Assembly: GCF_000425805.1 (NCBI RefSeq) | Contig: NZ_AUED01000011.1 | Coordinates: 124,001-188,000, forward strand | DNA length: 64,000 nt | Source of the DNA: Pseudomonas vranovensis DSM 16006 | GTDB taxonomy: Bacteria; Pseudomonadota; Gammaproteobacteria; Pseudomonadales; Pseudomonadaceae | Direction: 5' to 3' | Shown here: positions 1 to 9,106 of the stretch, one piece after another | Layout: each line of letters opens with the position of its first letter | Position numbering within the stretch: position 1 is the first letter of the stretch | The notes under the pieces: model-generated | Told to the model about the DNA's origin: nothing | The model's database searches: none | The model's input: only the letters and a program-made list of their open reading frames with translations | Made by a program: the position numbers and the translations under genes

Positions 1-399
1 ATTGACATGATCGTTGGGATGGACCGGAATCTTGCCGCCGCGTCCCTTGCCGGCCAGTTCGTTGGCGCGCCCGGCGATCACTTCGTTGACGTTCATATTG
101 CTCTGGGTGCCGCTACCGGTCTGCCAGACGACGAGCGGGAACTGGTCGTCGAGCTGGCCGTCGAGCACTTCGTCGGCGGCCTGTTCGATCAGCCGGGCAA
201 TGTCGGCCGGCAGGTCTCCATTGCGGTCGTTGACCCGTGCGGCGGCTTTCTTGATCAACGCCAGGGCATGCAGGACTGCCAGCGGCATGCGTTCCTTGCC
301 GATGGCGAAGTTGATCAGCGAGCGTTGCGTCTGGGCACCCCAATAGGCCTGGTCAGGAACTTCGACCTGACCCAGGCTGTCAGTTTCGATACGGCTCAT
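1..399 (-). CDS. fumC: Fumarate hydratase class II (N-terminal part)
   Basis: Interconverts fumarate and malate in the TCA cycle; this is the iron-independent class II enzyme. Only the first 133 codons are present, because the gene runs off the left edge. The start is the ATG whose first base is 399. The translation contains WGAQTQRS near residue 20, the conserved [12 protein letters not shown] substrate-binding stretch near residues 92-103, and HPNDHVN at the edge, all in the order seen in E. coli FumC. The gene is divergent from the DUF2059 gene. No frameshift is visible in the part present. Confidence 0.95.
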   Translation of the reverse strand, partial: MSRIETDSLGQVEVPDQAYWGAQTQRSLINFAIGKERMPLAVLHALALIKKAAARVNDRNGDLPADIARLIEQAADEVLDGQLDDQFPLVVWQTGSGTQSNMNVNEVIAGRANELAGKGRGGKIPVHPNDHVN

Positions 400-555
400 G
401 CTGCGCTCACTCCCTTGTGGTCTGAATTCGCAGTTTAGGTCCCTTTTCGTCGCAGCGGTTCCATTGCTCGTCGACCCACTTGAGCGACGTGCCCGAGTCG
501 GCGCAGAATGCTCTACTCCGGGGTACTACCTCCTCTGTCTAATGAAGGAATTCCG

Positions 556-1080
556 ATGACCCGTCTTCGCGCCCTTTGCACCGCTGTTGCGCTGGTCTGC
601 GCCAGCGGCCAGGTGCTTGCCGATACCGCCAGCCACAACGCCAGTGCCGAAAAATTCCTCATGATGGCGCACGCTGACAAGCTCGGCACCCCGGTTTACA
701 TGCAGGTGCAACAGATGTTTGCCCAGCGTTTTGAACAGACCAAGGCCCCAGCCTCGAAAAAAGCCGTGCTCGACAGCTACCAGGCCAAGGCCAACGCCGC
801 CCTGGACCAGGCTATCGGCTGGAACAAGCTGAAGCCGGACATGGTCAAGCTGTACACCCGCACCTTCACCGAAAGCGAGCTCAAGGACCTGGTTGCCTTC
901 TACCAGTCGCCACTGGGCAAGAAAGTGCTGGAAAAAATGCCTCAAGTTACCCAGCAGTCGGCCCAGCTGACCCAACAGAAGCTGGAAAGCGCCGTGCCGG
1001 TAGTCAACAAACTGTTGGCTGACATGACCAAAGAACTCGACCCGAACGCCGGCAAGGCCGCCGCTCCGGCGAAGAAGTAA
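556..1080 (+). CDS. Secreted DUF2059 family protein
   Basis: A protein of 174 residues with a cleavable signal peptide: MTRLR, then a hydrophobic run ending in an Ala-X-Ala-like site near residues 21-24. The rest is helical and matches the DUF2059 pattern, with a conserved segment around FTESELKDLVAFYQSPLGKK near residues 105-125. The ATG at 556 was chosen over an upstream in-frame ATG at 508 because AAGGAA lies just before it and the signal peptide then begins at the N terminus. It is predicted to be periplasmic. The function of the family is not established. bolA follows 15 bp downstream and is probably co-transcribed. Confidence 0.85.
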   Translation: MTRLRALCTAVALVCASGQVLADTASHNASAEKFLMMAHADKLGTPVYMQVQQMFAQRFEQTKAPASKKAVLDSYQAKANAALDQAIGWNKLKPDMVKLYTRTFTESELKDLVAFYQSPLGKKVLEKMPQVTQQSAQLTQQKLESAVPVVNKLLADMTKELDPNAGKAAAPAKK

Positions 1081-1095
1081 ATCGCGGAGCCGTCC

Positions 1096-1395
1096 ATGTC
1101 CATGCAGCAGAAGATTGAACAAAGCCTGGCCGCGCTTGCGCCCCAGCACCTTTCGGTGCTCGACGAAAGCCATATGCACAGCCGTGGGCAAGAAACCCAC
1201 TACAAGGCCGTGCTGGTCAGCGAGCAGTTCGAGGGTCTGAACAGCGTAAAGCGCCACCAGAAGGTCTACGCCACGCTAGGTGAGCTGATGGGGCAATTTC
1301 ATGCCCTGGCCCTGCACACCTATACCCCCGGGGAGTGGCAGAAGGTGGGCGCAGCGCCTGCTTCACCCACCTGTGCAGGTGGCAGCAAACACTGA
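1096..1395 (+). CDS. bolA: BolA family protein
   Basis: A 99-residue BolA-fold protein. It has the family pattern SHMHSRG, then ETHYKAVLVS, then an RHQKVYATL helix and the closing HALALHTYTPGEW. BolA proteins act with monothiol glutaredoxins in iron-sulfur handling, and in E. coli BolA is also a morphogene and transcription factor. The Cys in the tail (SPTC) resembles the SPPC of E. coli BolA, which favours BolA over the shorter IbaG. It sits 15 bp after the DUF2059 gene and is followed by a strong terminator. Confidence 0.88.
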   Translation: MSMQQKIEQSLAALAPQHLSVLDESHMHSRGQETHYKAVLVSEQFEGLNSVKRHQKVYATLGELMGQFHALALHTYTPGEWQKVGAAPASPTCAGGSKH

Positions 1396-1427
1396 TTTCC
1401 TCGTCAGGTTTTTGCTAGAATGTGCAA

Positions 1428-1454
1428 CGCGCCGCTCGTCGGCGCGTTTTTTTT
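1428..1454 (+). terminator. Rho-independent terminator after bolA
   Basis: A perfect 7-bp stem CGCGCCG / CGGCGCG (1428-1434 and 1440-1446) with a 5-nt loop is followed directly by eight T (1447-1454). It separates the bolA transcript from trhO. Confidence 0.85.
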
Positions 1455-1502
1455 GTCATCCGGTCCGCCCTTTGCGAGGGCAACCACCTGGAGAGTTCTT
1501 GC

Positions 1503-2441
1503 ATGACCCAAGCTATCGTCGTGGCGGCGCTGTATAAATTCGTCACCCTGAAAGATTACGTCGAGCTGCGTGAACCGCTGCTCGAAAGCATGACCGCCAA
1601 TGGCATCAAGGGCACTTTGTTGCTGGCCGAGGAAGGTATCAATGGCACGGTGTCCGGTACCCGTGAAGGTATCGACGGCCTGCTGGCCTGGCTGCGCAGC
1701 GATGCCCGCCTGGTAGGTATCGACCACAAGGAATCCTACTGCGACGAACAGCCGTTCTATCGCACCAAGGTCAAGCTCAAGAAAGAAATCGTCACCCTGG
1801 GCGTGGAGGGGGTAGACCCGAACCACAAGGTCGGCACCTACGTCGAGCCCAAGGACTGGAACGCGCTGATCAGCGATCCGGAAGTGTTGCTGATCGATAC
1901 CCGCAACGACTACGAAGTGGCCATTGGCACCTTCGACGGCGCGATCGACCCCAAGACCACCACCTTCCGCGAGTTCCCCGAGTACATCAAGGCCAACTTC
2001 GACCCGTCGCGCCACAAGAAGGTTGCGATGTTCTGCACGGGTGGCATCCGTTGCGAAAAAGCCTCCAGCTACATGCTCGGTGAAGGTTTTGAAGAGGTCT
2101 ATCATCTTAAGGGCGGGATCCTGAAATACCTTGAAGAGGTGCCACAGGATGAAAGCCGCTGGCAGGGCGACTGTTTCGTCTTCGACAACCGGGTCACTGT
2201 GCGTCACGACCTGACCGAAGGCGATTATGACCAGTGCCATGCCTGCCGCACCCCGATCAGCGTGGAAGACCGAGCGTCCGAACACTACTCGCCAGGTATC
2301 AGTTGCCCGCATTGCTGGGACAGCCTGAGCGAAAAGACCAGACGCAGCGCCATTGACCGGCAGAAGCAGATCGAGTTGGCCAAGGCCCGCAACATGCCGC
2401 ACCCGATCGGCCACAATTACCGCAAAGCTGCCGAGGCCTGA
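1503..2441 (+). CDS. trhO: tRNA uridine(34) hydroxylase (rhodanese domain)
   Basis: TrhO (YceA) hydroxylates U34 of tRNA to 5-hydroxyuridine using molecular oxygen, a step toward cmo5U. The 312-residue product has the N-terminal YceA-type domain (residues about 1-115), a rhodanese domain with the active-site loop [11 protein letters not shown] near residues 178-188, and a Cys-rich tail (CHACRTP, CPHC). ATG 1503 was chosen because GGAG lies a few bases upstream and the 27 codons further upstream run through the preceding terminator. The DsbA-fold gene starts within a few bases of the stop. Confidence 0.93.
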   Translation: MTQAIVVAALYKFVTLKDYVELREPLLESMTANGIKGTLLLAEEGINGTVSGTREGIDGLLAWLRSDARLVGIDHKESYCDEQPFYRTKVKLKKEIVTLGVEGVDPNHKVGTYVEPKDWNALISDPEVLLIDTRNDYEVAIGTFDGAIDPKTTTFREFPEYIKANFDPSRHKKVAMFCTGGIRCEKASSYMLGEGFEEVYHLKGGILKYLEEVPQDESRWQGDCFVFDNRVTVRHDLTEGDYDQCHACRTPISVEDRASEHYSPGISCPHCWDSLSEKTRRSAIDRQKQIELAKARNMPHPIGHNYRKAAEA

Positions 2442-2444
2442 TTG

Positions 2445-3077
2445 ATGTCTGCACGCCTGCTTTATGTGATGGACCCGATGTGCTCCTGGTGCTGGGGGTT
2501 CGCACCCGTGGCCCAGGCCCTGATTGCCCAGGCGCTGGACGCCGGGGTCGAAACTCACCTGGTGCCAGGTGGGTTGCGTACAGGCAGCAGCGCACTGGAT
2601 GCATCGACCCGGGGCTATATCCTGGAGCATTGGCAGGCGGTCAACGAGGCAACGGGCCAACCCTTCACCCTTGAGGGCGCGATGCCGGACGGTTTTGTCT
2701 ACGACACCGAGCCTGCCTGCCGTGCCCTGGTGGCCGCCCGTGGCCTTGACCCGCAGCGCACCTGGGCATTGCTCGGCGCGATCCAGCAGGCGTTCTACCA
2801 AGGTGGCGAAGACGTCACCCTGGCCCCCAAGCTGGTTGAACTGGCCGAGCAGGCCGGTTTTGAGCGCTCGGTGTTTGCCGAGCGCTTTGCCAGTACCGAG
2901 GTGCGCGCAGCCACTGCGGCTGACTTCACCTGGGTGCAGGACCTGGGGATCGCGGGCTTTCCCACCTTGCTTGCCGAGCGCAACGGGCAACTGGCGCTGC
3001 TCACCAATGGCTACCAGCCAGTGGAGTCCCTGAGCCCGCTGCTCGGGCGCTGGCTACAGCAGGCCGCCTGTGCTTGA
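2445..3077 (+). CDS. DsbA-fold thiol oxidoreductase (FrnE-like)
   Basis: A 210-residue thioredoxin/DsbA-fold protein. The N terminus carries MDPMCSWCWGF near residues 9-19, a CxxC active site (Cys-Ser-Trp-Cys). A helical insertion follows, then the cis-Pro loop GIAGFPTLL near residues 170-180. No signal peptide is visible, so it is predicted to be cytoplasmic, unlike classical DsbA. The true start is probably ATG 2445, although TTG 2442 also opens the frame. The end overlaps the start of the ABC exporter by 8 bp, implying translational coupling. The substrate is unknown. Confidence 0.82.
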   Translation: MSARLLYVMDPMCSWCWGFAPVAQALIAQALDAGVETHLVPGGLRTGSSALDASTRGYILEHWQAVNEATGQPFTLEGAMPDGFVYDTEPACRALVAARGLDPQRTWALLGAIQQAFYQGGEDVTLAPKLVELAEQAGFERSVFAERFASTEVRAATAADFTWVQDLGIAGFPTLLAERNGQLALLTNGYQPVESLSPLLGRWLQQAACA

Positions 3078-4902
3078 CCTGCCAGGGTCGCCCGACCCTG
3101 TGCCGGGGCCTGCCCCCACCGTTGCCGATCGTCTGAGCTGGGCGGAAATCCGCCGCCTGGCCCTGCACCATAAAAAAGCCTTGTGGGTTGCCAATGGTGT
3201 CGCTGTATTGGCGGCGCTGTGCAGTGTGCCCATTCCCTTGCTGTTGCCCCTGTTGGTGGATGAAGTCCTGCTGGGCCATGGTGATGCCGCGCTCAAGTGG
3301 ATGAACCAGTTCCTTCCCGCCAATTGGCAGGTCGCCGCTGGCTACATCGGTCTGATGTTGGTGGTAACCCTGGGGCTGCGTTGTGCCGCACTGGCCTTCA
3401 ACGTTGTACAGGCCAAGTTGTTTGCGGGCCTGGCCAAGGACATTGTCTATCGCCTGCGTATCCGCCTGATCGAGCGGCTCAAGCGAATTTCGCTCAAAGA
3501 GTATGAAAGCCTGGGCAGTGGCACGGTAACGACCCACCTGGTCACCGACCTGGACACCCTCGACAAGTTTGTCGGCGAGACCTTGAGCCGCTTCCTGGTG
3601 GCCATGCTGACCCTGACCGGCACCGCCGCCATCCTGATCTGGATGCACTGGCAGCTGGCGATGCTGATCCTGCTGTTCAACCCCCTGGTGATCTTCGCCA
3701 CGGTGCAGTTGGGCAAACGGGTCAAGCACCTGAAGAAACTGGAAAACGACAGTACCTCGCGCTTCACCCAGGCCCTGACGGAAACCCTGGACGCCATCCA
3801 GGAGATCCGCGCCAGCAATCGCCAGGGCTATTTCCTCGGGCGCTTGGGCATGCGTGCCCAGGAGGTACGCAATTATGCGGTTGCCTCGCAGTGGAAAAGC
3901 GATGCCAGTAGCCGGGCCAGTGGATTGCTCTTCCAGTTCGGCATCGATATCTTCCGCGCGGCGGCGATGCTTACCGTGTTGTTTTCCGACCTGTCCATTG
4001 GCCAGATGCTGGCGGTGTTCAGCTACCTGTGGTTCATGATTGGCCCGGTCGAGCAACTCCTCAATCTGCAGTACGCCTACTACGCCGCCGGCGGTGCCTT
4101 GAGCCGGCTCAACGAGCTGCTGGCACGTGCCGACGAGCCGCAGTATCCCGGGGGTGTCGATCCGTTCAAGGGGCGCGACACGGTGGGTATCGAGGTTCAA
4201 GGCCTGCGCTTTGCCTACGCCGATGAACCGGTGCTCGACCAGTTGAACCTGTCGATCGCGCCTGGGGAGAAGGTGGCCATTGTCGGTGCCAGTGGTGGCG
4301 GCAAGAGTACCCTGGTGCAATTGTTGCTCGGGCTCTACAGCGCCCAGGCAGGGACCATTCGCTTTGGTGGCTCGACCTTGCAGGACATTGGCCTGGAAAC
4401 CCTGCGTGAGCATGTGGCAGTGGTGCTGCAGCATCCGTCGCTGTTCAATGACACCGTTCGTGCCAACCTCACCATGGGGCGCGACAGCAGCGACGAAGCC
4501 TGCTGGCAGGCACTCAATATCGCCCAGCTCGACACCACCATTGCCGCCTTGCCCCACGGCCTGGATACCGTGGTCGGGCGTTCGGGCGTGCGCCTTTCGG
4601 GGGGCCAGCGCCAGCGCCTGGCAATTGCGCGGATGGTGCTGGCCGAGCCCAAGGTGGTGATTCTCGACGAGGCCACGTCGGCCCTGGATGCCGCCACTGA
4701 GTACAACCTGCACCTGGCATTGACGCGTTTTCTCAGTGCGCGCACCACGCTGATCATTGCCCACCGATTGTCGGCGGTGAAGCAGGCAGATCGTGTGCTG
4801 GTGTTCGACGGTGGGCACGTGGCCGAGGATGGCGATCACCAGCAACTGATCGCCGGTGGCGGCTTATACGCCAAGCTGTATGGGCATTTGCAACAGAGTT
4901 GA
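3070..4902 (+). CDS. ABC exporter, fused permease and ATPase (MsbA-like)
   Basis: A 610-residue half-transporter. The N-terminal transmembrane domain (about residues 35-330) has six predicted helices. The ATPase domain shows Walker A GASGGGKST near residue 406, the signature LSGGQRQRLA near 509, Walker B VVILDEA near 529 and the H-loop IIAHRLS. Such proteins work as homodimers exporting lipids or other hydrophobic compounds from the inner membrane. The GTG start at 3070 overlaps the DsbA-fold gene by 8 bp. The substrate cannot be named from sequence, and this is not necessarily the essential MsbA. Confidence 0.87.
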   Translation: MLDLPGSPDPVPGPAPTVADRLSWAEIRRLALHHKKALWVANGVAVLAALCSVPIPLLLPLLVDEVLLGHGDAALKWMNQFLPANWQVAAGYIGLMLVVTLGLRCAALAFNVVQAKLFAGLAKDIVYRLRIRLIERLKRISLKEYESLGSGTVTTHLVTDLDTLDKFVGETLSRFLVAMLTLTGTAAILIWMHWQLAMLILLFNPLVIFATVQLGKRVKHLKKLENDSTSRFTQALTETLDAIQEIRASNRQGYFLGRLGMRAQEVRNYAVASQWKSDASSRASGLLFQFGIDIFRAAAMLTVLFSDLSIGQMLAVFSYLWFMIGPVEQLLNLQYAYYAAGGALSRLNELLARADEPQYPGGVDPFKGRDTVGIEVQGLRFAYADEPVLDQLNLSIAPGEKVAIVGASGGGKSTLVQLLLGLYSAQAGTIRFGGSTLQDIGLETLREHVAVVLQHPSLFNDTVRANLTMGRDSSDEACWQALNIAQLDTTIAALPHGLDTVVGRSGVRLSGGQRQRLAIARMVLAEPKVVILDEATSALDAATEYNLHLALTRFLSARTTLIIAHRLSAVKQADRVLVFDGGHVAEDGDHQQLIAGGGLYAKLYGHLQQS

Positions 4903-5009
4903 GCGTGCCCGTCATGTAAATGAGAAAAGCTCTCCAGATTCAATGGCAAATAGCCTAGGCTGTGGGGTTGTAGGTAGAGATTCATTCAGCTCTATGTGCA
5001 AGGGACCTC

Positions 5010-7466
5010 ATGAAGCGAAAACGGACTCTCGAAGCGCCGCGGTTGTTGGGCATTATCTGGCCATTTGTTGCCGTGGTGCTGTTTCAGGCGTTGCTGGGAA
5101 GCATCAGTCTTTACGCGTTGTCGGCGGTGCGCGGCTATGTGGCGGGGGAGAGCCTCTGGTCCAAGGGGCAGAAGGACGCCATCTATTACCTCACACTGTA
5201 TGCCGACAGTCGTGACCTGGCTGATTTTCGCAAGTACCGCAAAGCCATTGCCGTGCCGCAAGGCGGGCATGAACTGCGGGTCGCCCTGGATTTGCCCACC
5301 CCGGACCTGGACGCGGCGCGCCGTGGCATTTTGCAGGGCGGAAACCACCCCGACGATGTCCCGGGCCTGATCTGGTTGTATTTGAACTTTGGCCAGGTGA
5401 GTTACCTGAAGAAGGCCATCGCGCTCTGGGCAGTGGGCGATGGCTACCTTAGTCAACTGGATGAAGTAGCTGTACAAATGCATGAGGGTTTCCGTTCGGG
5501 CCGGGCCGATGCTTACGCGGTGACCCAATGGAAGGCGCGCATCGCCGAAATCAATGAGGATGTCACTCCCGCCGCGCGGGCCTTCAGCGATGCCTTGGGT
5601 GAAGGTTCGCGCATGCTGTTGCGAGTGCTGTTGCTGACCAACCTGGCGACTGCACTGTTCCTGATTGCCCTGGCCTGGATGCGTTCAAGCAAGCTGCTGG
5701 CCCAGCGTCAGGCATTTGCCACTGCCCTGGAAGTGGAGAAGGAGCGGGCGCAGGTCACCTTGGAGTCGATCGGCGACGGTGTGATCACCACTGATGTCGA
5801 TGGGTGCATCGCCTATATGAATCCGGCGGCCGAGCAGTTGACGCACTGGCACGCCGCCCAGGCCCAGGGGTTGCCGTTGGCCGCCTTGTTCAGTTTGCTG
5901 GACGAGAATGCCGAGAAAGATGGCCGGACGCTGCTCGATCACATCCTCAGCGGTGGTCTCAAGGGTGGAAGCGAGCACATCAAGCTGATTCAACGGCTTG
6001 ATGGCAGCACTGTGTCGGTGGCGCTGGTGGGCGCACCGATCATGGCCGAAGGCAGGGTCAGTGGCATCGTACTGGTGCTGCATGACATGACTCAGGAGCG
6101 CCAGTACATCGCCAACCTGTCCTGGCAGGCTACCCATGATGCCTTGACTGGGCTGGCCAACCGCCGGGAGTTCGAGTACCGCCTTGAACTGGCGCTCAAT
6201 GCCCTGGCGCGCAAGCCGGCTCGCCATGCCCTGATGTTCCTGGACCTGGATCAGTTCAAGCTGGTGAACGACACCTGTGGCCATGCCGCAGGGGACGAGT
6301 TGCTGCGGCACATCTGCGCCGTGCTGCAAGCTGGGCTGCGAGAGGGCGATACCCTGGCCAGGCTCGGGGGCGACGAGTTTGGCATTCTGCTTGAGAACTG
6401 CCCGCAGGAGCAGGCCGAACGTATCGCCGAAAGCTTGCGCCTGGCGGTCCAGAGCTTGCATTTTGTCTGGAAGGGGCGCCCGTTCATGACCACTGTGAGC
6501 GTTGGGCTGGTACACATCACTCAGGCGCCGGCAACGCTGGAAGCTTCCCTGCGTGCAGCCGACATGGCGTGCTACATGGCCAAGGAGAAAGGCCGCAACC
6601 GCGTGCAGGTCTATCATGCCGACGACAGCGAGCTGTCCATGCGCTTCGGTGAAATGGCCTGGATCCAGCGACTTCATGTGGCATTGGAAGAGAATCGCTT
6701 TTGCCTGTATGCCCAGGAAATCGCCGCGCTCGGCTGCCATGGGGGCGCCGGCCACCTGGAAATCCTGTTGCGCCTGCACGATGAGGGTGGGCGGATCATT
6801 CTGCCCGACAGCTTCATTCCCGCCGCCGAGCGTTACGGGCTAATGACCGCGCTGGATCGTTGGGTGGTGCGCAGTGTGTTCACGGTCATCCGCCAATGCC
6901 TCGATGAGCGTCGGGAAGGCCCGTTGGCCATGTGCGCAATCAATCTGTCGGGCAGCAGTATCGGCGACGACAAATTCCTTGAGTACCTGCAGCGTCTGTT
7001 TGGCGAGTTTGCCATTCCGCCTCACCTGATCTGTTTCGAGATCACTGAAACCAGCGCAATAGCCAACCTCGGCAGCGCCATTCGCTTTATCAACGAGCTC
7101 AAGGGATTGGGCTGTCGTTTCTCGCTGGATGACTTTTGCGCCGGGATGTCTTCGTTCGCTTACCTGAAGCACTTGCCTGTCGACTTCCTCAAGATCGACG
7201 GCAGCTTCGTCAAGGACATGCTCGATGATCCGGTCAACCGGGCCATGGTGGAGGTGATCAATCATATCGGCCATGTCATGGGCAAGCGCACCATCGCCGA
7301 GTTCGTCGAAACCCCGCTGATTGAACAGGCCCTGCAGGAAATAGGCGTCGATTACGCCCAGGGTTACCTGATCGAGCGACCGCAGGTATTTACCTGCGAT
7401 AGCCTTCGGCGCCAGCGGATTGCTGCAAGGCCCCTGTTATCCAGGGCGCCAGGAGCCTTTCGCTGA
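5010..7466 (+). CDS. GGDEF-EAL bifunctional c-di-GMP protein with PAS domain
   Basis: An 818-residue inner-membrane protein. Order: helix at about residues 11-33, periplasmic sensor region (about 35-198), second helix (about 200-222), PAS domain (about 240-355), GGDEF, then EAL. The GGDEF motif is intact (RLGGDEF near 451), so diguanylate cyclase activity is plausible. In the EAL domain the signature Ala is replaced (EILLRL near 584), but FEITET, DDFCAG near 707 and KIDGSFV are kept, so phosphodiesterase activity remains plausible. It starts 107 bp after the ABC exporter and ends 37 bp before undA. Which activity dominates cannot be read from the sequence. Confidence 0.93.
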   Translation: MKRKRTLEAPRLLGIIWPFVAVVLFQALLGSISLYALSAVRGYVAGESLWSKGQKDAIYYLTLYADSRDLADFRKYRKAIAVPQGGHELRVALDLPTPDLDAARRGILQGGNHPDDVPGLIWLYLNFGQVSYLKKAIALWAVGDGYLSQLDEVAVQMHEGFRSGRADAYAVTQWKARIAEINEDVTPAARAFSDALGEGSRMLLRVLLLTNLATALFLIALAWMRSSKLLAQRQAFATALEVEKERAQVTLESIGDGVITTDVDGCIAYMNPAAEQLTHWHAAQAQGLPLAALFSLLDENAEKDGRTLLDHILSGGLKGGSEHIKLIQRLDGSTVSVALVGAPIMAEGRVSGIVLVLHDMTQERQYIANLSWQATHDALTGLANRREFEYRLELALNALARKPARHALMFLDLDQFKLVNDTCGHAAGDELLRHICAVLQAGLREGDTLARLGGDEFGILLENCPQEQAERIAESLRLAVQSLHFVWKGRPFMTTVSVGLVHITQAPATLEASLRAADMACYMAKEKGRNRVQVYHADDSELSMRFGEMAWIQRLHVALEENRFCLYAQEIAALGCHGGAGHLEILLRLHDEGGRIILPDSFIPAAERYGLMTALDRWVVRSVFTVIRQCLDERREGPLAMCAINLSGSSIGDDKFLEYLQRLFGEFAIPPHLICFEITETSAIANLGSAIRFINELKGLGCRFSLDDFCAGMSSFAYLKHLPVDFLKIDGSFVKDMLDDPVNRAMVEVINHIGHVMGKRTIAEFVETPLIEQALQEIGVDYAQGYLIERPQVFTCDSLRRQRIAARPLLSRAPGAFR

Positions 7467-7503
7467 GCATCTGCCAATAATCACAAGGAACAAGGAGTTG
7501 AGA

Positions 7504-8289
7504 GTGATTGACGCGTTTATTCGAACTGGTCCGTTGATGGACCCCAGCAGTTACCCGCTCTGGGCTCAGCAGATGATCAAGGACTGTCAACCGAGCAAGT
7601 CTCGGGTGGTGGAGCACGAGCTTTACCATCGCATGCGGGACGGCCGGCTGAGCGCCCGTACCCTGCGCCAATACCTGATCGGTGGTTGGCCCGTGGTTGA
7701 GCAGTTTTCCCTCTACATGGCCAAGAACCTGACCAAGACCCGCTACGCCCGCCATCCTGGGGAGGACATGGCGCGGCGTTGGCTGATGCGCAACATTCGA
7801 GTCGAGCTCAATCATGCCGATTACTGGGTTTACTGGAGCCAGGCCCATGGGGTCAGTCTGCAGGACCTGCAGGCCCAGGAGGTGCCGACCGAACTCAATG
7901 CCTTGAGCGATTGGTGTTGGCATACCTGCACCGCCGACGCATTGGTGATTGCCATCGCGGCAACCAACTATGCGATCGAAGGGGCCACGGGAGAATGGTC
8001 GGCCCTGGTCTGCTCGACCGGCACTTATGCCCAGGGTTTCCCGGAGGAGGGGCGCAAGCGGGCGATGAAGTGGTTGAAGATGCATGCCCAGTACGATGAC
8101 TCGCACCCGTGGGAAGCGCTGGAAATCGTCTGTACCCTGGCGGGCAACAACCCGTCCCGGGCATTGCAGACCGAGCTGCGCCGGGCAATCTGCAAGAGTT
8201 ACGACTGCATGTTCCTGTTCCTTGAGCGCTGCATGCAGCAGGAGCAGCGCCAGCCCGCCCGGCATCAGGCGGAACTGGCAGAGGGCTGA
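7504..8289 (+). CDS. undA: 1-undecene synthase UndA, heme-oxygenase-like diiron oxidase
   Basis: UndA is a non-heme iron oxidase that converts medium-chain fatty acids (C10-C14) to terminal alkenes, giving volatile 1-undecene from lauric acid. The gene looks like TenA/THI-4/PqqC by fold. From the GTG at 7504 (AAGGAG 6 nt upstream) the product is 261 residues and carries the ligand set E101-x2-H104, E159 and H194-x3-D198-x2-H201. As I recall, these numbers and the length match UndA of P. fluorescens Pf-5. No thiamine genes are adjacent. It follows the GGDEF-EAL gene and converges on yciK with a 2-bp gap. Confidence 0.85.
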   Translation: MIDAFIRTGPLMDPSSYPLWAQQMIKDCQPSKSRVVEHELYHRMRDGRLSARTLRQYLIGGWPVVEQFSLYMAKNLTKTRYARHPGEDMARRWLMRNIRVELNHADYWVYWSQAHGVSLQDLQAQEVPTELNALSDWCWHTCTADALVIAIAATNYAIEGATGEWSALVCSTGTYAQGFPEEGRKRAMKWLKMHAQYDDSHPWEALEIVCTLAGNNPSRALQTELRRAICKSYDCMFLFLERCMQQEQRQPARHQAELAEG

Positions 8290-8291
8290 GC

Positions 8292-9032
8292 TTACTGGGC
8301 GTTGAACGCCTGACCATTGATACCGGTGCTATCTGGGCCCATCAGGTACAGGTAGACCGGCATGATCTGCTCTGGCAGCGGATTGTTCTCCGGGTTCTCG
8401 CCCGGATAGGCCTGGGCGCGCATGCTGGTGCGGGTGGCGCCTGGGTTGACGCTGTTGGCCCGTACGGGCGCCACGCCTTCAAGTTCGTCGGCGAGGGTCT
8501 GCATCAGGCCCTCGGTGGCGAACTTCGACACCCCATAAGCACCCCAGTAGGCTCGGCCTTTGCGCCCGACGCTGCTGGAGGTGAAGATCACCGACGCATC
8601 CTGGGACAGCTTCAGCAGCGGCAGGAGGGTGCTGGTCAGCATGAACATGGCGTTGACGTTGATCTGCATGACGCGCATGAAGTTGTCGCCCGAAAGCTGC
8701 TCCAGCGGTGTGCGCGGACCAATGATCGAGGCGTTGTGGAGCAGGCCGTCAATATGGCCGAACTCGTTTTCGATCATGGCCGCCAGTTCGTCGTACTGGT
8801 GTGGCAGGGCCGTTTCCAGGTTGAAGGGAATGACGGCAGGCTTCGGGTGGCCGGCGGCTTCGATCTGGTCGTAGACCTCGGTCAAGTTGCCTTCGGTCTT
8901 GCCCAGCAGCAAGACGGTGGCGCCGTGCGCGGCATAGGCCTTGGCGGCAGCTGCGCCGATTCCGCGACCTGCGCCGGTGACCAGGATGGTCCGGCCCTTG
9001 AGCAGGTCGGGGCGGGCGGAGTAATCGAACAT
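8292..9032 (-). CDS. yciK: SDR family oxidoreductase YciK
   Basis: A 246-residue classical short-chain dehydrogenase. It has the NAD(P) motif TGAGRGIG near residues 20-27, the NAS loop (HNAS), the catalytic Ser in SSSVG, YGVSK (YxxxK) near 167-171 and the NPGAT motif. This matches YciK, an oxidoreductase of unknown substrate that in pseudomonads lies just downstream of mupP and ubiG. It is the last gene of a minus-strand run, separated from mupP by a REP palindrome. Confidence 0.88.
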   Translation of the reverse strand: MFDYSARPDLLKGRTILVTGAGRGIGAAAAKAYAAHGATVLLLGKTEGNLTEVYDQIEAAGHPKPAVIPFNLETALPHQYDELAAMIENEFGHIDGLLHNASIIGPRTPLEQLSGDNFMRVMQINVNAMFMLTSTLLPLLKLSQDASVIFTSSSVGRKGRAYWGAYGVSKFATEGLMQTLADELEGVAPVRANSVNPGATRTSMRAQAYPGENPENNPLPEQIMPVYLYLMGPDSTGINGQAFNAQ

Positions 9033-9075
9033 GGGGTTACCTCTTCAATTGTGGTGCGGCATCACGGAGCGCTGG

Positions 9076-9097
9076 GAGCGGGCTTGACCCGCGATGC
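9076..9097. repeat. REP-type palindrome
   Basis: Core GCGGG-cttga-CCCGC (9078-9092) with GATGC flank, in the 74-bp gap between yciK and mupP. It resembles the short GC-rich REP elements scattered through P. putida-group genomes. It may stabilise or attenuate the ubiG-mupP-yciK transcript. Confidence 0.6.
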
Positions 9098-9106
9098 TTT
9101 TATGGG

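Noticed and set aside
7420..8289. TenA/thiaminase II annotation
   Set aside because: The ligand pattern E-x2-H, E, H-x3-D-x2-H and the length match UndA, and there are no thiamine genes nearby.
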